Shown in pieces: positions 42,190 through 50,073 of a stretch of 59,456 nucleotides of DNA. Origin of the DNA: Candidatus Bathyarchaeum sp. (lineage in GTDB: Archaea; Thermoproteota; Bathyarchaeia; Bathyarchaeales; Bathyarchaeaceae); NCBI GenBank assembly GCA_026014565.1, contig JAOZIB010000043.1, positions 69,854 to 129,309 on the forward strand, given 5' to 3'. The number at the start of each line of letters is the position of its first letter. Position 1 is the stretch's first letter. The translations under genes were made by a program, and so were the position numbers. Below the pieces are notes generated by a model. It was not told where the DNA came from. It searched no databases and worked only from the letters and a program-made list of their open reading frames with translations.

Positions 42190-43154
42190 GCATCAAGACC
42201 AATCTTTAAGTTTTCCAAATTTTTTGCTTGTTGCTCAAAATAATCCAAGCCATCAATTTCTCCAAGCATGAAATACAACCTTAGTATTTGAACATCTTCA
42301 CCGGACAAGCGTTCAAGCTCATTTTTTAGGGTTTGACCGTAATCTTCAGAGTAAACAGGGTCTACATAAATCACGTAGATTTCATGTTCCATCATCAGAT
42401 CCATCAAGTTCGTGTAAGTTGAAGCACTTGGTTGTTCATCTGCAGAAATGCCAATGACGCCATGTTGCTCAAAACCATAACTATGGGCAAGGTAACCAAA
42501 CGCAGCATGCGAAACAAAAATTTCGTCTTTCTGTTTATCCTCAAGTTCAGTGCGATAATTGCTGTCCAGTTCTTCAAATTTGGCTTCCAAAATTTGCCAG
42601 TTTTCAGTATAGTAATCAGTGTTGCCGGGGTCTTTTTCAACTAAGGCGTCAAAGATGTTTTCAGCTTGTTGCTCAGCTATTGTCAAGCCCACCCAAGTGT
42701 GGGGATCATAATTTCCTTCATGGTGATGATCTGATTCTTCAGTTTCATGTTCGTGATTGTGCTCCAGTTCAAGTAGTTCTATTCCGTCAGTTGTTTCTAC
42801 AACCATTTTATTTGTTGAATCTATGGATGGCAGTATGTCCTCTTCAAACCAGTGGTCCAAAGACGCCCCATTATACAACAACACGTCAGCTTTTTCTACG
42901 TCCAATATGTCTTGCGTTGAAGGCTGCCAATTATGCACTTCAGTGTTGTCAGGTATGAGCTGTTTGACGATTACTTGGTCTCCACCGATTTCTTCTGCAA
43001 AATATGCAAGAGGATAAAATGTGGCTACAACGTTTAGTTTGTCTGTTTCTGTGTTGGTTGGTTGAGTAAACAATACCGTAGCAGTTGCCACAATTATGAT
43101 GATTGCAAGTATTCCAGTTACAAAGATTTTTTGTCGTTTGTTCAGTTTCGACAC
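42186..43154 (-). CDS. Metal ABC transporter substrate-binding protein (ZnuA-type)
   Basis: 322 residues. Signal or anchor helix at about 8-30, then the cluster A-I fold: VATFYPLAYFAEEIGG, a histidine-rich loop (ELEHNHEHETEESDHHHEG) and DPHTWVG. The His-rich acidic loop is typical of zinc rather than manganese binding proteins. GTG 43154 is the start. The gene is divergent from nikR and shares an inverted-repeat operator region with it. Confidence 0.92.
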   Translation of the reverse strand: MSKLNKRQKIFVTGILAIIIIVATATVLFTQPTNTETDKLNVVATFYPLAYFAEEIGGDQVIVKQLIPDNTEVHNWQPSTQDILDVEKADVLLYNGASLDHWFEEDILPSIDSTNKMVVETTDGIELLELEHNHEHETEESDHHHEGNYDPHTWVGLTIAEQQAENIFDALVEKDPGNTDYYTENWQILEAKFEELDSNYRTELEDKQKDEIFVSHAAFGYLAHSYGFEQHGVIGISADEQPSASTYTNLMDLMMEHEIYVIYVDPVYSEDYGQTLKNELERLSGEDVQILRLYFMLGEIDGLDYFEQQAKNLENLKIGLDA

Positions 43155-43181
43155 CTGTTATCTTTATTTTACAACAACGTA

Positions 43182-43244
43182 GTTATTAAATTTTTCATAA
43201 ATTTTAATAAAAAGTATTTAAAGATGTGTATAATATTTAATAAC
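43182..43244. promoter_or_regulatory. Inverted-repeat operator region between znuA-type gene and nikR
   Basis: GTTATTAAAT (43182-43191) and its exact reverse complement ATTTAATAAC (43235-43244) flank a TTTAATA-rich core (ATTTTAATAA at 43201-43210). Located between divergent starts, this is a likely binding site for the NikR protein itself. It differs from the E. coli NikR site. Confidence 0.5.
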
Positions 43245-43256
43245 TTGGTGATTGTC

Positions 43257-43661
43257 ATGCCCATAATCAGCGTATCAATTCCCGAGAACCTTTTACAACT
43301 AGTTGAATCCTCAATCAAAAACCAAGGATTTGCTAACCGTTCTGAAATCATAAGGCAGGCATTGCGTGCATTCATTATGGAAAGCAAAAGCCTCAACGAA
43401 CTAGAAGGCAACATCACCGCATCCATAACAATATTCTATAAACGAGATGCATCAAAAGTGCAAATCTCTGAAATTCAACACAGCTTTGGACACATCATCT
43501 CAACTTTTCTTCATGCCCACATTGATGAGGAACACTGCCTGGAAGTAATCGTTGTAAACGGTAATGCAAAAAAAATTAGAAAACTAGTTGAAGCATTTCG
43601 CACCAACGAACAAATCAATCAACTCAAAATATCAATACTAAACACGTCAAAACGCATGTAA
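43257..43661 (+). CDS. nikR: NikR-family metal-responsive regulator
   Basis: 134 residues: ribbon-helix-helix (PIISVSIPENLLQLVE, NRSEIIRQALRAF) and the ACT-like metal domain. All four nickel ligands of E. coli NikR line up with the same spacing: H75, H86, H88 and C94 in IQHSF and FLHAHIDEEHCLEV. ATG 43257 has GGTGATT before it; upstream in-frame codons are not part of the gene. It is divergent from a ZnuABC-type transporter and probably represses it and itself when metal is plentiful. Confidence 0.9.
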   Translation: MPIISVSIPENLLQLVESSIKNQGFANRSEIIRQALRAFIMESKSLNELEGNITASITIFYKRDASKVQISEIQHSFGHIISTFLHAHIDEEHCLEVIVVNGNAKKIRKLVEAFRTNEQINQLKISILNTSKRM

Positions 43662-43881
43662 AATCCAAGCCCTTTACGCCACAAAAACCGTAATCAAAGC
43701 CAGTCTAAACAATCTTAGAAAACCCTTTTAAACCATACAAGAGGGCATCCACCTTTCGTCATCCTTTTTGTTTTATCAGTTATACTTTGTTTTGAGTGAA
43801 ATTTTGGTTCTGGAAAAGTTTTTAAGCAGAATCTCTCTTTCAGAGAAATTGATCAACACATAATAAAAGGCAAGATACTCT

Positions 43882-44760
43882 GTGGTTTTCTTTAAACATT
43901 TAACAAAAAGTGCCCTAGTTTATTATCAGAATTTTGGACGATTTGACGAACACCTTGCAAGCTTGTATTCCCTTGCTTATGGTAAACCTTACATCTACAA
44001 GGACACGTATCTGGCGTACTTTGACAGCTATGGCAAAATTTTACACTTGAGTCTTTTTGAACTGAATGAGCCTGAAAACGCGATTTCATGCATCGAAGAA
44101 GCAATTAAAATGTTCAAACCAGAAAAGCTGGTCATAACTGCTCCGTACGCAATGCCCGCGGCCATTGGAAAGTTTCAGTGTTTTGATGTCAACCAAGACA
44201 CTGATTATCAAATTTTTGTTCCAAATTTTGATCTGTCACTTAAGGGAAGTCACCTTAGTGACGCCCGATACCGTGTTCGAAACGCCGAAAAAAGAGGTTA
44301 CACCCTAAAAATTGGCAAAAAAATGACCCCTGCCCATTTTCATATTATTGCCCAGCATGAACATTCAAAACGGTTAGACCTTTATGATCGTCAACTCTAT
44401 TTTGCTATTTGTGATTATCTGCGTAACTTCAAAAGCCCAGTTCTGTTTGATGTTGTTTGTGATGGCACCCTTTTAGGTTTTGATTTAATTGACTTTTTAA
44501 AGGATACAATGACGGTGCCTTTGGGATTTTATACTGATGCGCCTTCAATTTCTGATTTTATCATGTTTAATGAAATAAAATTCGCCAAAGAGAAAAATTA
44601 TACTTGGCTTGATTTAGGTTGGGCGTGCAACTTGGGAATCGAAGATTTTAAGAAAAAATGGACTGCAATTCCTCGGTTCAAAATTTGGGGCCATGAATAT
44701 CTTATCAATAAAAAATGCGTAAATTTACCTGAAACAGTTGTGGAGCCTCAATTAACTTGA
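43882..44760 (+). CDS. DUF2156/GNAT-fold protein
   Basis: 292 residues. The C-terminal half has GNAT-like features, DARYRVRNAEKRGYTLKIGK, LLGFDLIDFL and YTWLDLGWACNLGIEDFKKKW, like DUF2156 (LysX/MprF acyltransferase) proteins, suggesting an aminoacyl or acyl transferase. No membrane helices. GTG 43882 is the start. The stop codon overlaps the TTG start of the next GNAT gene, so the two are coupled. Confidence 0.6.
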   Translation: MVFFKHLTKSALVYYQNFGRFDEHLASLYSLAYGKPYIYKDTYLAYFDSYGKILHLSLFELNEPENAISCIEEAIKMFKPEKLVITAPYAMPAAIGKFQCFDVNQDTDYQIFVPNFDLSLKGSHLSDARYRVRNAEKRGYTLKIGKKMTPAHFHIIAQHEHSKRLDLYDRQLYFAICDYLRNFKSPVLFDVVCDGTLLGFDLIDFLKDTMTVPLGFYTDAPSISDFIMFNEIKFAKEKNYTWLDLGWACNLGIEDFKKKWTAIPRFKIWGHEYLINKKCVNLPETVVEPQLT

Positions 44761-45206
44761 TAATCAGGAGTGCAACAAAAGAAGATATCTCTGCAATAAT
44801 GGAGATAGAGCTTGAGTCTTTCGAGTTTGGTGAAGTCTTTCCTGTTCGCCAGTTTCTTTATTATTTAAATATGTTTAAAGATGGCTTTTTTGTTGTGGAT
44901 GCTTCTGGTTTTATAGTGGGATACGCGATTTTAGCGTGCACTCAAAACTTGGGTTACATTTTGTCGATTGCGGTTCATCCAAAAAACCGAAAACAAGGTT
45001 ACGCTAGCGCTTTGTTGGAGGTTTTGGATGCTAAATGTCGTGAGAAAGGAGTTTCAAATCTTAGATTAGATGTCCGAGTGACCAATACTACGGCAATTGG
45101 ACTTTACAAAAAAATGGGACTGGCAGAATTACGAGTAAAAAAGGATTTTTATGGTAAAGGGTTTGATGCGTTATCCATGGGAAAAACGGTTAGTTCCAGG
45201 TTGTAA
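44757..45206 (+). CDS. GNAT acetyltransferase (RimI-like)
   Basis: 149 residues with the complete GNAT core: IIRSATKEDISAIMEIE, the acetyl-CoA site LSIAVHPKNRKQGYASALLE and LDVRVTNTTAIGLYKKMGL. The closest named type is RimI, which acetylates protein N-termini; archaeal RimI proteins are N-terminal acetyltransferases of broad range. TTG start overlapping the upstream stop. Confidence 0.8.
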   Translation: MIIRSATKEDISAIMEIELESFEFGEVFPVRQFLYYLNMFKDGFFVVDASGFIVGYAILACTQNLGYILSIAVHPKNRKQGYASALLEVLDAKCREKGVSNLRLDVRVTNTTAIGLYKKMGLAELRVKKDFYGKGFDALSMGKTVSSRL

Positions 45207-45209
45207 GTA

Positions 45210-46175
45210 TTATAGAGGTTTTATGGTCCCCATCACTCTTAGTTTTCCGCCTTCCAGATACATCAAAACTGCAGTGTCATTTGGGCGATGAATAATTTCT
45301 TTGTCTAAACTTAAGGTTATTGTTGGGTTGTGTTTGTCGAGTTGGTCGTTTACTGCTTCCACGGTGCAGTTCAGAACTTGCATCCAGTATCCAATGTGTA
45401 GTACCATCCCAGTTTTGATTGGAGTTTGCCAGTATTTGACTAAACTTGCGGGAGCGTTAATTGTTTTTGTTGTTTTGATTTCAGGGTCATTTGTTAATAC
45501 TGTGCCTCGGTCAATGTCGTCTATTTTGATGTTTTTGAGAGCTAATCCCACGCGGTCAGTTTCGGTAGCAGAGTCAAAATTGTCGTCATGTTTTTGAATG
45601 GAACGAATTTGTGTGGTTTTTGTTCCTGGAAGAACATTTAATATGTCATGTATTTTGATTGACCCGTCTGCAACGACTCCCAAAATTACTGCACCAATGC
45701 CTTTCACGTTAAAGGCGTGGTCGACAGGTACTGTTCCGTATGTTTGTTGGCTTTTTGGATTTTGAATTTTTGTTGCTTGAGCTATTAATTCTTCTCGGAT
45801 CTGGCTGGGTTCGTCTTCTACAAACTTGTAGTTTTCTAGAATTGTTCCTTTTACTAAGGGTTGCATTTTTTCGGGAGCAATGTAGTTTTTTAAGACAAAG
45901 TAGCCGCTGTTCACTTCACAGCATTGAAGCATCACAAGCTGCTCGCCTAAGGTGGCGTTTAGTTCTTCCACTACAACTATTGCAGCTTTGGCTAGCGAAC
46001 AACAATAAAACAATGGTGCCAAACGGTCTGGATACCGCGTGGGCTCTATGAGGGTTACTGTGTTTTCGCCCTTTTTCATGTTATATAATGTAATGTCTGT
46101 TGATGTACCTTTTTTGCCAAAGTTGTTACTGTATCCCAGTTGTCCAAGAACTGCAACCGTTAGGTTTCCCATCAA
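45210..46175 (-). CDS. Archaeal SelB-like (aSelBL) EF-Tu-type protein with degenerate G domain
   Basis: 321 residues, the length of the archaeal SelB-like family. The N-terminal region has an EF-Tu shape, but the P-loop is lost: GQLGYSNNFGKKGT replaces GxxxxGK-T, and the DxxG and NKxD boxes are absent. Domains 2 and 3 (from about 150, VDHAFNVKGIGAVILGVV) keep the EF-Tu/SelB pattern. The family was described by Atkinson and colleagues and its members lack key GTP-binding residues. Its role is unresolved; a link to non-standard decoding has been proposed. A cysteine-rich 59-residue gene lies just upstream. Confidence 0.75.
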   Translation of the reverse strand: MMGNLTVAVLGQLGYSNNFGKKGTSTDITLYNMKKGENTVTLIEPTRYPDRLAPLFYCCSLAKAAIVVVEELNATLGEQLVMLQCCEVNSGYFVLKNYIAPEKMQPLVKGTILENYKFVEDEPSQIREELIAQATKIQNPKSQQTYGTVPVDHAFNVKGIGAVILGVVADGSIKIHDILNVLPGTKTTQIRSIQKHDDNFDSATETDRVGLALKNIKIDDIDRGTVLTNDPEIKTTKTINAPASLVKYWQTPIKTGMVLHIGYWMQVLNCTVEAVNDQLDKHNPTITLSLDKEIIHRPNDTAVLMYLEGGKLRVMGTIKPL

Positions 46176-46246
46176 AAACCATCCTTTCGAATTATTTGCA
46201 CCATAATTTGCGGTGCAGATAAGGATTATGGACTGTGTTTAATGCG

Positions 46247-46426
46247 TTATTCTCCTTTTGCTGCTTTGAAGTACGCCAAAGTTGCCTGTAATCGGGGACA
46301 ATCGCCGAAATTCTCAGTTTTGCAGTATTTGTCTAAAACTCCCTTTTCTGGCTGATACTTGCCCAGAAGGGCAGGAATCTGCGGGTTTGCATAACATACG
46401 TCGTTTCGGAAGAATATACACTGCAT
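46247..46426 (-). CDS. Cysteine-containing 59-aa protein
   Basis: 59 residues from ATG 46426, with four cysteines: MQCIFFRNDVCYANPQIP, then DKYCKTENFGDCPRL. This spacing could hold a metal ion. I have seen similar short archaeal proteins annotated as hypothetical, but cannot name a family. Same strand as the aSelBL gene, about 70 nt upstream of it. Confidence 0.65.
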   Translation of the reverse strand: MQCIFFRNDVCYANPQIPALLGKYQPEKGVLDKYCKTENFGDCPRLQATLAYFKAAKGE

Positions 46427-46583
46427 TTTATTTCCTGTTGTTATTTGGTTGTGTTGTCTTTAAACTTTTTTAGCAAAGGTTGGTTGAAAAAACAATATTG
46501 CGTGATTTTGAAAAATAATTATATCTTAGTTGTTCGTCAGTTGAGTCATTATCAAATTAATCAATGAATTTGTTGGTGTTTGT

Positions 46584-47630
46584 ATGAACCGAAAAATAGT
46601 TTTATCTTTAGCTTTTGTTCTTGCAGTTTCAATGTTTTCAGGCATAACTTCATGTTTGGCTGATGCAAACGTTGGAGTAACCGTTGGACTAAGCTACGAT
46701 TATATCTCTGCAGATAGTGGAACAAAACGCGACACTGACGGAAACTTGACTGATTCTTTGTCATTTACGGGTAGTTATCTTGAAACAATTACGGTTCTGG
46801 ATGTTTCTGGAACCAATGTCACCATCGAATTTGAACGCGAATTAATGAATGGCACCACCACATCTGGAACGTCATGGGTGGACCTAAACACGGGTGATGG
46901 AACTGCATGGTTTGTTCTTGTTCCCGCAGGTCTAGGTACCGGTAGTTTGATATATCCAGACTGGGTCGACGAAAATGGGACTACTAATAACGCTCCAACA
47001 ATAACGAACACTGTTTTCTTTAATGATGGGGATTCATTAGTAAGAGCTGTTCAGCTTGACTTTAGCTACATAGTTGACGACCAAGAATACCAACACAACT
47101 ACTACTGGGAACAATCCACAGGTATGCTTCTCAAATACACAATAACGGGCACAGCAGTTGCTGACAACATCACGACATCTTCAATAACCCATTTAAACCG
47201 CGTGGGTCTGGAACAAGTTTTCTATCCTTTAATTGACAGCGAAGATTATCCAGTATCCATAACAACTGACTCAAACATTTTGGGTTTTGATTACAAACAA
47301 GACGAAAAACAATTACTCATAGAGGTATCGGGCAAAACTGGAACCATGGGCTCATGCCAAATTGCACTTCCAGAAAATCTGCTGTGGGGTTCTTTTACAT
47401 TAACCATGGACGATTATACCTTAGTGAAAGAGGACGACTACACTCAAACAAGCAACGGAACCCACCAAATCTTTGACATCAACTATGTTCACAGCACCCA
47501 CACCATAGAAATCACAGGCACAGAAACAATACCAGAATTTTCAACAGTGTTGCTTGTGTCGTTGTTCTTGATGTCATCCTTAGTTGCAGTTGCAGTTTAC
47601 AGAAAACGTCTAGCTAGGTCAACCGCCTAG
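46584..47630 (+). CDS. Surface protein with PEF-type C-terminal sorting signal
   Basis: 348 residues. N-terminal signal peptide (about 5-27), a beta-rich extracellular part, then at the C-terminus ETIPEFSTVLLVSLFLM, a membrane helix and RKRLARS. PEF followed by helix and basic tail is the archaeal PEF-CTERM-like pattern recognised by archaeosortases, so the protein is probably processed and attached to the envelope. A hairpin with a T-run ends the gene. No enzymatic domain recognised. Confidence 0.7.
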   Translation: MNRKIVLSLAFVLAVSMFSGITSCLADANVGVTVGLSYDYISADSGTKRDTDGNLTDSLSFTGSYLETITVLDVSGTNVTIEFERELMNGTTTSGTSWVDLNTGDGTAWFVLVPAGLGTGSLIYPDWVDENGTTNNAPTITNTVFFNDGDSLVRAVQLDFSYIVDDQEYQHNYYWEQSTGMLLKYTITGTAVADNITTSSITHLNRVGLEQVFYPLIDSEDYPVSITTDSNILGFDYKQDEKQLLIEVSGKTGTMGSCQIALPENLLWGSFTLTMDDYTLVKEDDYTQTSNGTHQIFDINYVHSTHTIEITGTETIPEFSTVLLVSLFLMSSLVAVAVYRKRLARSTA

Positions 47631-47631
47631 C
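47613..47631 (+). terminator. Terminator at the end of the PEF protein gene
   Basis: GCTAGG and CCTAGC form a 6-bp stem overlapping the stop codon, followed by TTC and seven T. Confidence 0.6.
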
Positions 47632-47642
47632 TTCTTTTTTTC

Positions 47643-48164
47643 TTAATTTTTTATTTTTTCGTTCACTAGCTCGTTCATGCCGCTGTTCCATGCTTGATGA
47701 GTTTTCTTAGTAATCGTTCCCTCGTCAAGTTCTGGAAAAATGCCATGAAGAATTTGATGGAATATGGTAAACATTACCTCCAGTATTCCTTCAGGAGGAG
47801 GAGACTGTAAGGTATTTTCGAAAAAATGCTGTGAAATTCTGATTTGCCCTTTCTTGTTAATGTGGGTGGCACAGTCTTTTTGGCAGGCATCGCACTCACA
47901 AAGGTTGTATTGCAGATACAAAGCTCGCGTTTTTTGTTCACTGTCTAAGTCGGGAGTTGACTCTAGAACGGTTAGTGCTGCATTGTATAAAGCGTCCAAA
48001 ATTTGAGGTTGGGTGCGCATAACCGATGAAGAATCATTAAGTAACGGAATCAAATTTTCGGACTCTTTGTTTATGTCGTGGTTTTTGCGGTAATCTAACC
48101 AGTTAGCATGCAAAGCGGCAACAGGTTCAAACTCAAGTTTTTTCGTTCCAATGCACCTCCACAA
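47643..48164 (-). CDS. Protein with HxxxH motif and cysteine cluster, unknown function
   Basis: 173 residues. Near the C-terminus FHQILHGIFPELDEGTITKK looks like the zinc-protease helix HExxH, but the catalytic glutamate is a glutamine (HQILH). A cluster CECDACQKDC lies at about 110-120. Function unknown. TTG 48164 is the start given; GGAGGTG lies just downstream of it, so the real start may be a little later. Confidence 0.6.
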   Translation of the reverse strand: MWRCIGTKKLEFEPVAALHANWLDYRKNHDINKESENLIPLLNDSSSVMRTQPQILDALYNAALTVLESTPDLDSEQKTRALYLQYNLCECDACQKDCATHINKKGQIRISQHFFENTLQSPPPEGILEVMFTIFHQILHGIFPELDEGTITKKTHQAWNSGMNELVNEKIKN

Positions 48165-48237
48165 ACTATGACCAATAAAGTATTTACATGATATTCTGTT
48201 TATTAACAGTTAACAAATATAAAGAAAAAATAGAAGT

Positions 48238-48390
48238 CTAACCCCGAGATTTTTTGCCTAATTCTGCAGCAAAACATTTCGGACACAAGGTAAACGGAAA
48301 AACCTCAGAAGAACCATCTTCCAAAACAATCTTCATAACATCTTCATCACCCAAAGGTGCCCCACAACATTCACATTTACGGTCAACCAA
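48238..48390 (-). CDS. Small zinc-ribbon protein (50 aa)
   Basis: 50 residues: CECCGAPLG and CPKCFAAE, two CxxC knuckles with a beta-hairpin between. TTG 48390 lies 23 nt after the stop of the upstream coiled-coil gene, with GGTGGG 6 nt before it; a longer start at 48432 would overlap that gene. Function unknown, probably co-transcribed with the coiled-coil protein. Confidence 0.6.
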   Translation of the reverse strand: MVDRKCECCGAPLGDEDVMKIVLEDGSSEVFPFTLCPKCFAAELGKKSRG

Positions 48391-48413
48391 ACCAAACCCA
48401 CCAAAACTGTTGA

Positions 48414-48551
48414 TTAAATGTGTTCCACCCAATCACGATTATCCCTTTTAGGCTGCTTTGCCAACTGAAAAACAATCTTTTCCAACATGTCAACACGCAT
48501 CTTAAGCTCAGTTACCTGCTTTTGAAGATCAACAACCATAGGGTCCGACAT
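48414..48551 (-). CDS. Short coiled-coil protein (45 aa)
   Basis: 45 residues: MSDPMVVDLQKQVTELKMRV, then LEKIVFQLAKQ with leucine/valine heptads over about residues 6-32, a short coiled coil, followed by a polar tail. Probably oligomerises or binds a partner. First gene of the two-gene unit with the zinc ribbon. Confidence 0.55.
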   Translation of the reverse strand: MSDPMVVDLQKQVTELKMRVDMLEKIVFQLAKQPKRDNRDWVEHI

Positions 48552-48606
48552 AATCAGTTTCTCCGTCCTATTGTGTTCAACAAATGATATATAAAATCAG
48601 TATATC

Positions 48607-48744
48607 ATGAAAAAAATGACAACAAAGAGACGAACAAAAATAGCAGTTTTTACATTAAAATTGATAGATGAGAGTCTAGTTGATTCATCTGTAGACGTAC
48701 AACCTCATGCATTCATGATTTCAAATACTGAAGACTTAATGTAA
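48607..48744 (+). CDS. Possible 45-aa gene, perhaps degenerate
   Basis: A frame from ATG 48607 encodes MKKMTTKRRTKIAVFTLKLI and on to TAA at 48744. The sequence just after reads as coherent coding in another frame (NVKERNDDEIDALASAKPSS) and ends at a TGA, so this may be a small gene broken by a frameshift. A TATA-like ATATATAAA lies at about 48588-48596. No family recognised; low certainty. Confidence 0.3.
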   Translation: MKKMTTKRRTKIAVFTLKLIDESLVDSSVDVQPHAFMISNTEDLM

Positions 48745-48899
48745 AAGAGCGTAATGATGACGAGATTGATGCTTTAGCTAGTGCTAAACCCAGTTCATTG
48801 TTGAAAAAATTTTGAAACTTGAACGGTCGTGACAAACAACGTAACAGTCTGGGTAAGCAGTGTTTACAGAGGTCAAATTTGGTTGTGACTTGTGGCAGA

Positions 48900-49079
48900 T
48901 CATTTGTTTGTGGGGACTATTTTTAGTTCGTGGTGCACATAGAGTAGTCGCAGTGCAGCCCGTATGGCTTCATTTCGACTGTTGTAGACGCCGTGTTCTA
49001 TTAGGTTGTTTAGTAGTTCCAAATATCTTGTAGTAAGCCGGATTGTTATTCGTTCCCTTTTTTTGTTTTCATTATTCAA
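48900..49079 (-). CDS. Ribbon-helix-helix regulator (59 aa)
   Basis: 59 residues from TTG 49079, with GGTGAG upstream. Beta strand ERITIRLTTRYLELLNNL and helix 2 SRNEAIRAALRLLYVHHEL form a full RHH domain of the CopG/Arc type. Probably a DNA-binding regulator acting as dimer. The target is unknown. No toxin gene is adjacent. Confidence 0.75.
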   Translation of the reverse strand: MNNENKKRERITIRLTTRYLELLNNLIEHGVYNSRNEAIRAALRLLYVHHELKIVPTNK

Positions 49080-49305
49080 CTTTTATCTCACCTTAAACGA
49101 GGGGTCATGGTTAGCAACATTCAATGGGGCCAACTTGCTGAACAGCCTCGAAATTGGAGTTTAGGGGATATTCATGTTCAAGTTTGTCTTGTTTTTAATT
49201 TCCTTGGGATGAGCTTAAATAATGAATGAATTTCAAATGTAGATTTAGGATATTTTTTGGTGTCATTTTACGACAACTAATATGTGCATCATCATTTTGG
49301 AAAGA

Positions 49306-49343
49306 AATATATATCTGTCAGACAAAAAGTACCCATTTGTCTG
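49306..49343 (+). promoter_or_regulatory. TATA box and inverted repeat before the zinc-ribbon gene
   Basis: AAATATATAT (49306-49315) is a TATA box. CAGACAAA (49319-49326) and TTTGTCTG (49336-49343) form an 8-bp inverted repeat across the expected transcription start, a typical repressor-site position. Confidence 0.45.
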
Positions 49344-49422
49344 CCAAAAAAAGTAAATGATTATGCTGAGTTTTTCCACGAATGTAAAAAAATAATATTA
49401 GAGCAGAGAAGAGGTAATTGCG

Positions 49423-49701
49423 TTGTGCGAAACAGAAAACTCAAAAGAGCAGGTATGTCAGAAGGACAATACCAAAGATAGCATGCAGGAGCCTCTTTTG
49501 CTTGGAACTAAAAAGGGAACATGCCCAGTCTGTAAAGAGTTCAAGACTTTGCTTTTGCTTCGCTATGAGCTTGTTATGTGTAAATCTTGCCTCAACAACA
49601 TTGCTCAAATTTTAGAACTTGCAAAAAATAACGTGAGTAAAGAAGAGTTAACGCTTCATTTTGCTGCAGATAAAGAAGATTCAACAGGCAAAAAAGTATG
49701 A
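49423..49701 (+). CDS. Zinc-ribbon protein (92 aa)
   Basis: 92 residues: disordered N-terminus, then CPVCKEFKTLLLLRYELVMC, continuing KSCL, a zinc ribbon with a helical C-terminal tail. TTG 49423 has GAGGT 8 nt upstream. Function unknown. It precedes tRNA-Gln on the opposite strand. Confidence 0.65.
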   Translation: MCETENSKEQVCQKDNTKDSMQEPLLLGTKKGTCPVCKEFKTLLLLRYELVMCKSCLNNIAQILELAKNNVSKEELTLHFAADKEDSTGKKV

Positions 49702-49719
49702 ATTACAGTCTCAGGAATG

Positions 49720-49795
49720 TGGTAGCCCGGAGGAGATTCGAACTCCCGTCAAGGGCTCCAGAGGCCCCCATGATTGGCCACTACACCACCGGGCT
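49720..49795 (-). tRNA. tRNA-Gln (anticodon CTG), CCA encoded
   Basis: On the minus strand the acceptor arms AGCCCGG/CCGGGCT, anticodon loop CTCTGGA (anticodon CTG), T arm GGGAG-TTCGAAT-CTCCT and discriminator A are all in place; CCA is encoded at the 3' end (49720-49722). No intron. It matches archaeal tRNA-Gln in its loop and stem layout. Confidence 0.92.
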
Positions 49796-49915
49796 TTGTG
49801 TTTAGTTGAATGTTTTTTTCTGTAATAAATCTGTTATTGTTTAGTTGAAAAAACTTGTGACATAAAGACTGGTTTGAGTAAAGATTTTACCGTTGCATTT
49901 ACCACCCAACATGGA

Positions 49916-49946
49916 AAATCGTAACGCTTATATATCAAATCGTAAC
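49916..49946 (+). promoter_or_regulatory. TFB promoter: TATA box flanked by 10-bp direct repeats
   Basis: AAATCGTAAC occurs at 49916-49925 and 49937-49946, spaced 21 bp, on either side of the TATA box CTTATATAT (49927-49935). The two copies lie on the same helical face. The upstream copy also overlaps the BRE position. Confidence 0.6.
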
Positions 49947-50073
49947 CTCAGGGTATCTACGGCGAATTCATAAAAACGGTTTCTGAGCCTTAAATGGAAA
50001 ACGAATCACGTTAACACGGAATTCTCGCCAGAAATCTCCTGAGGCGAATCCAATCACACAAAATAATGAAGGC

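Noticed and set aside
46282-46473. A 63-codon plus-strand frame
   Set aside because: It is the reverse of the 59-residue cysteine protein, which has better start context and conserved-looking cysteine spacing.
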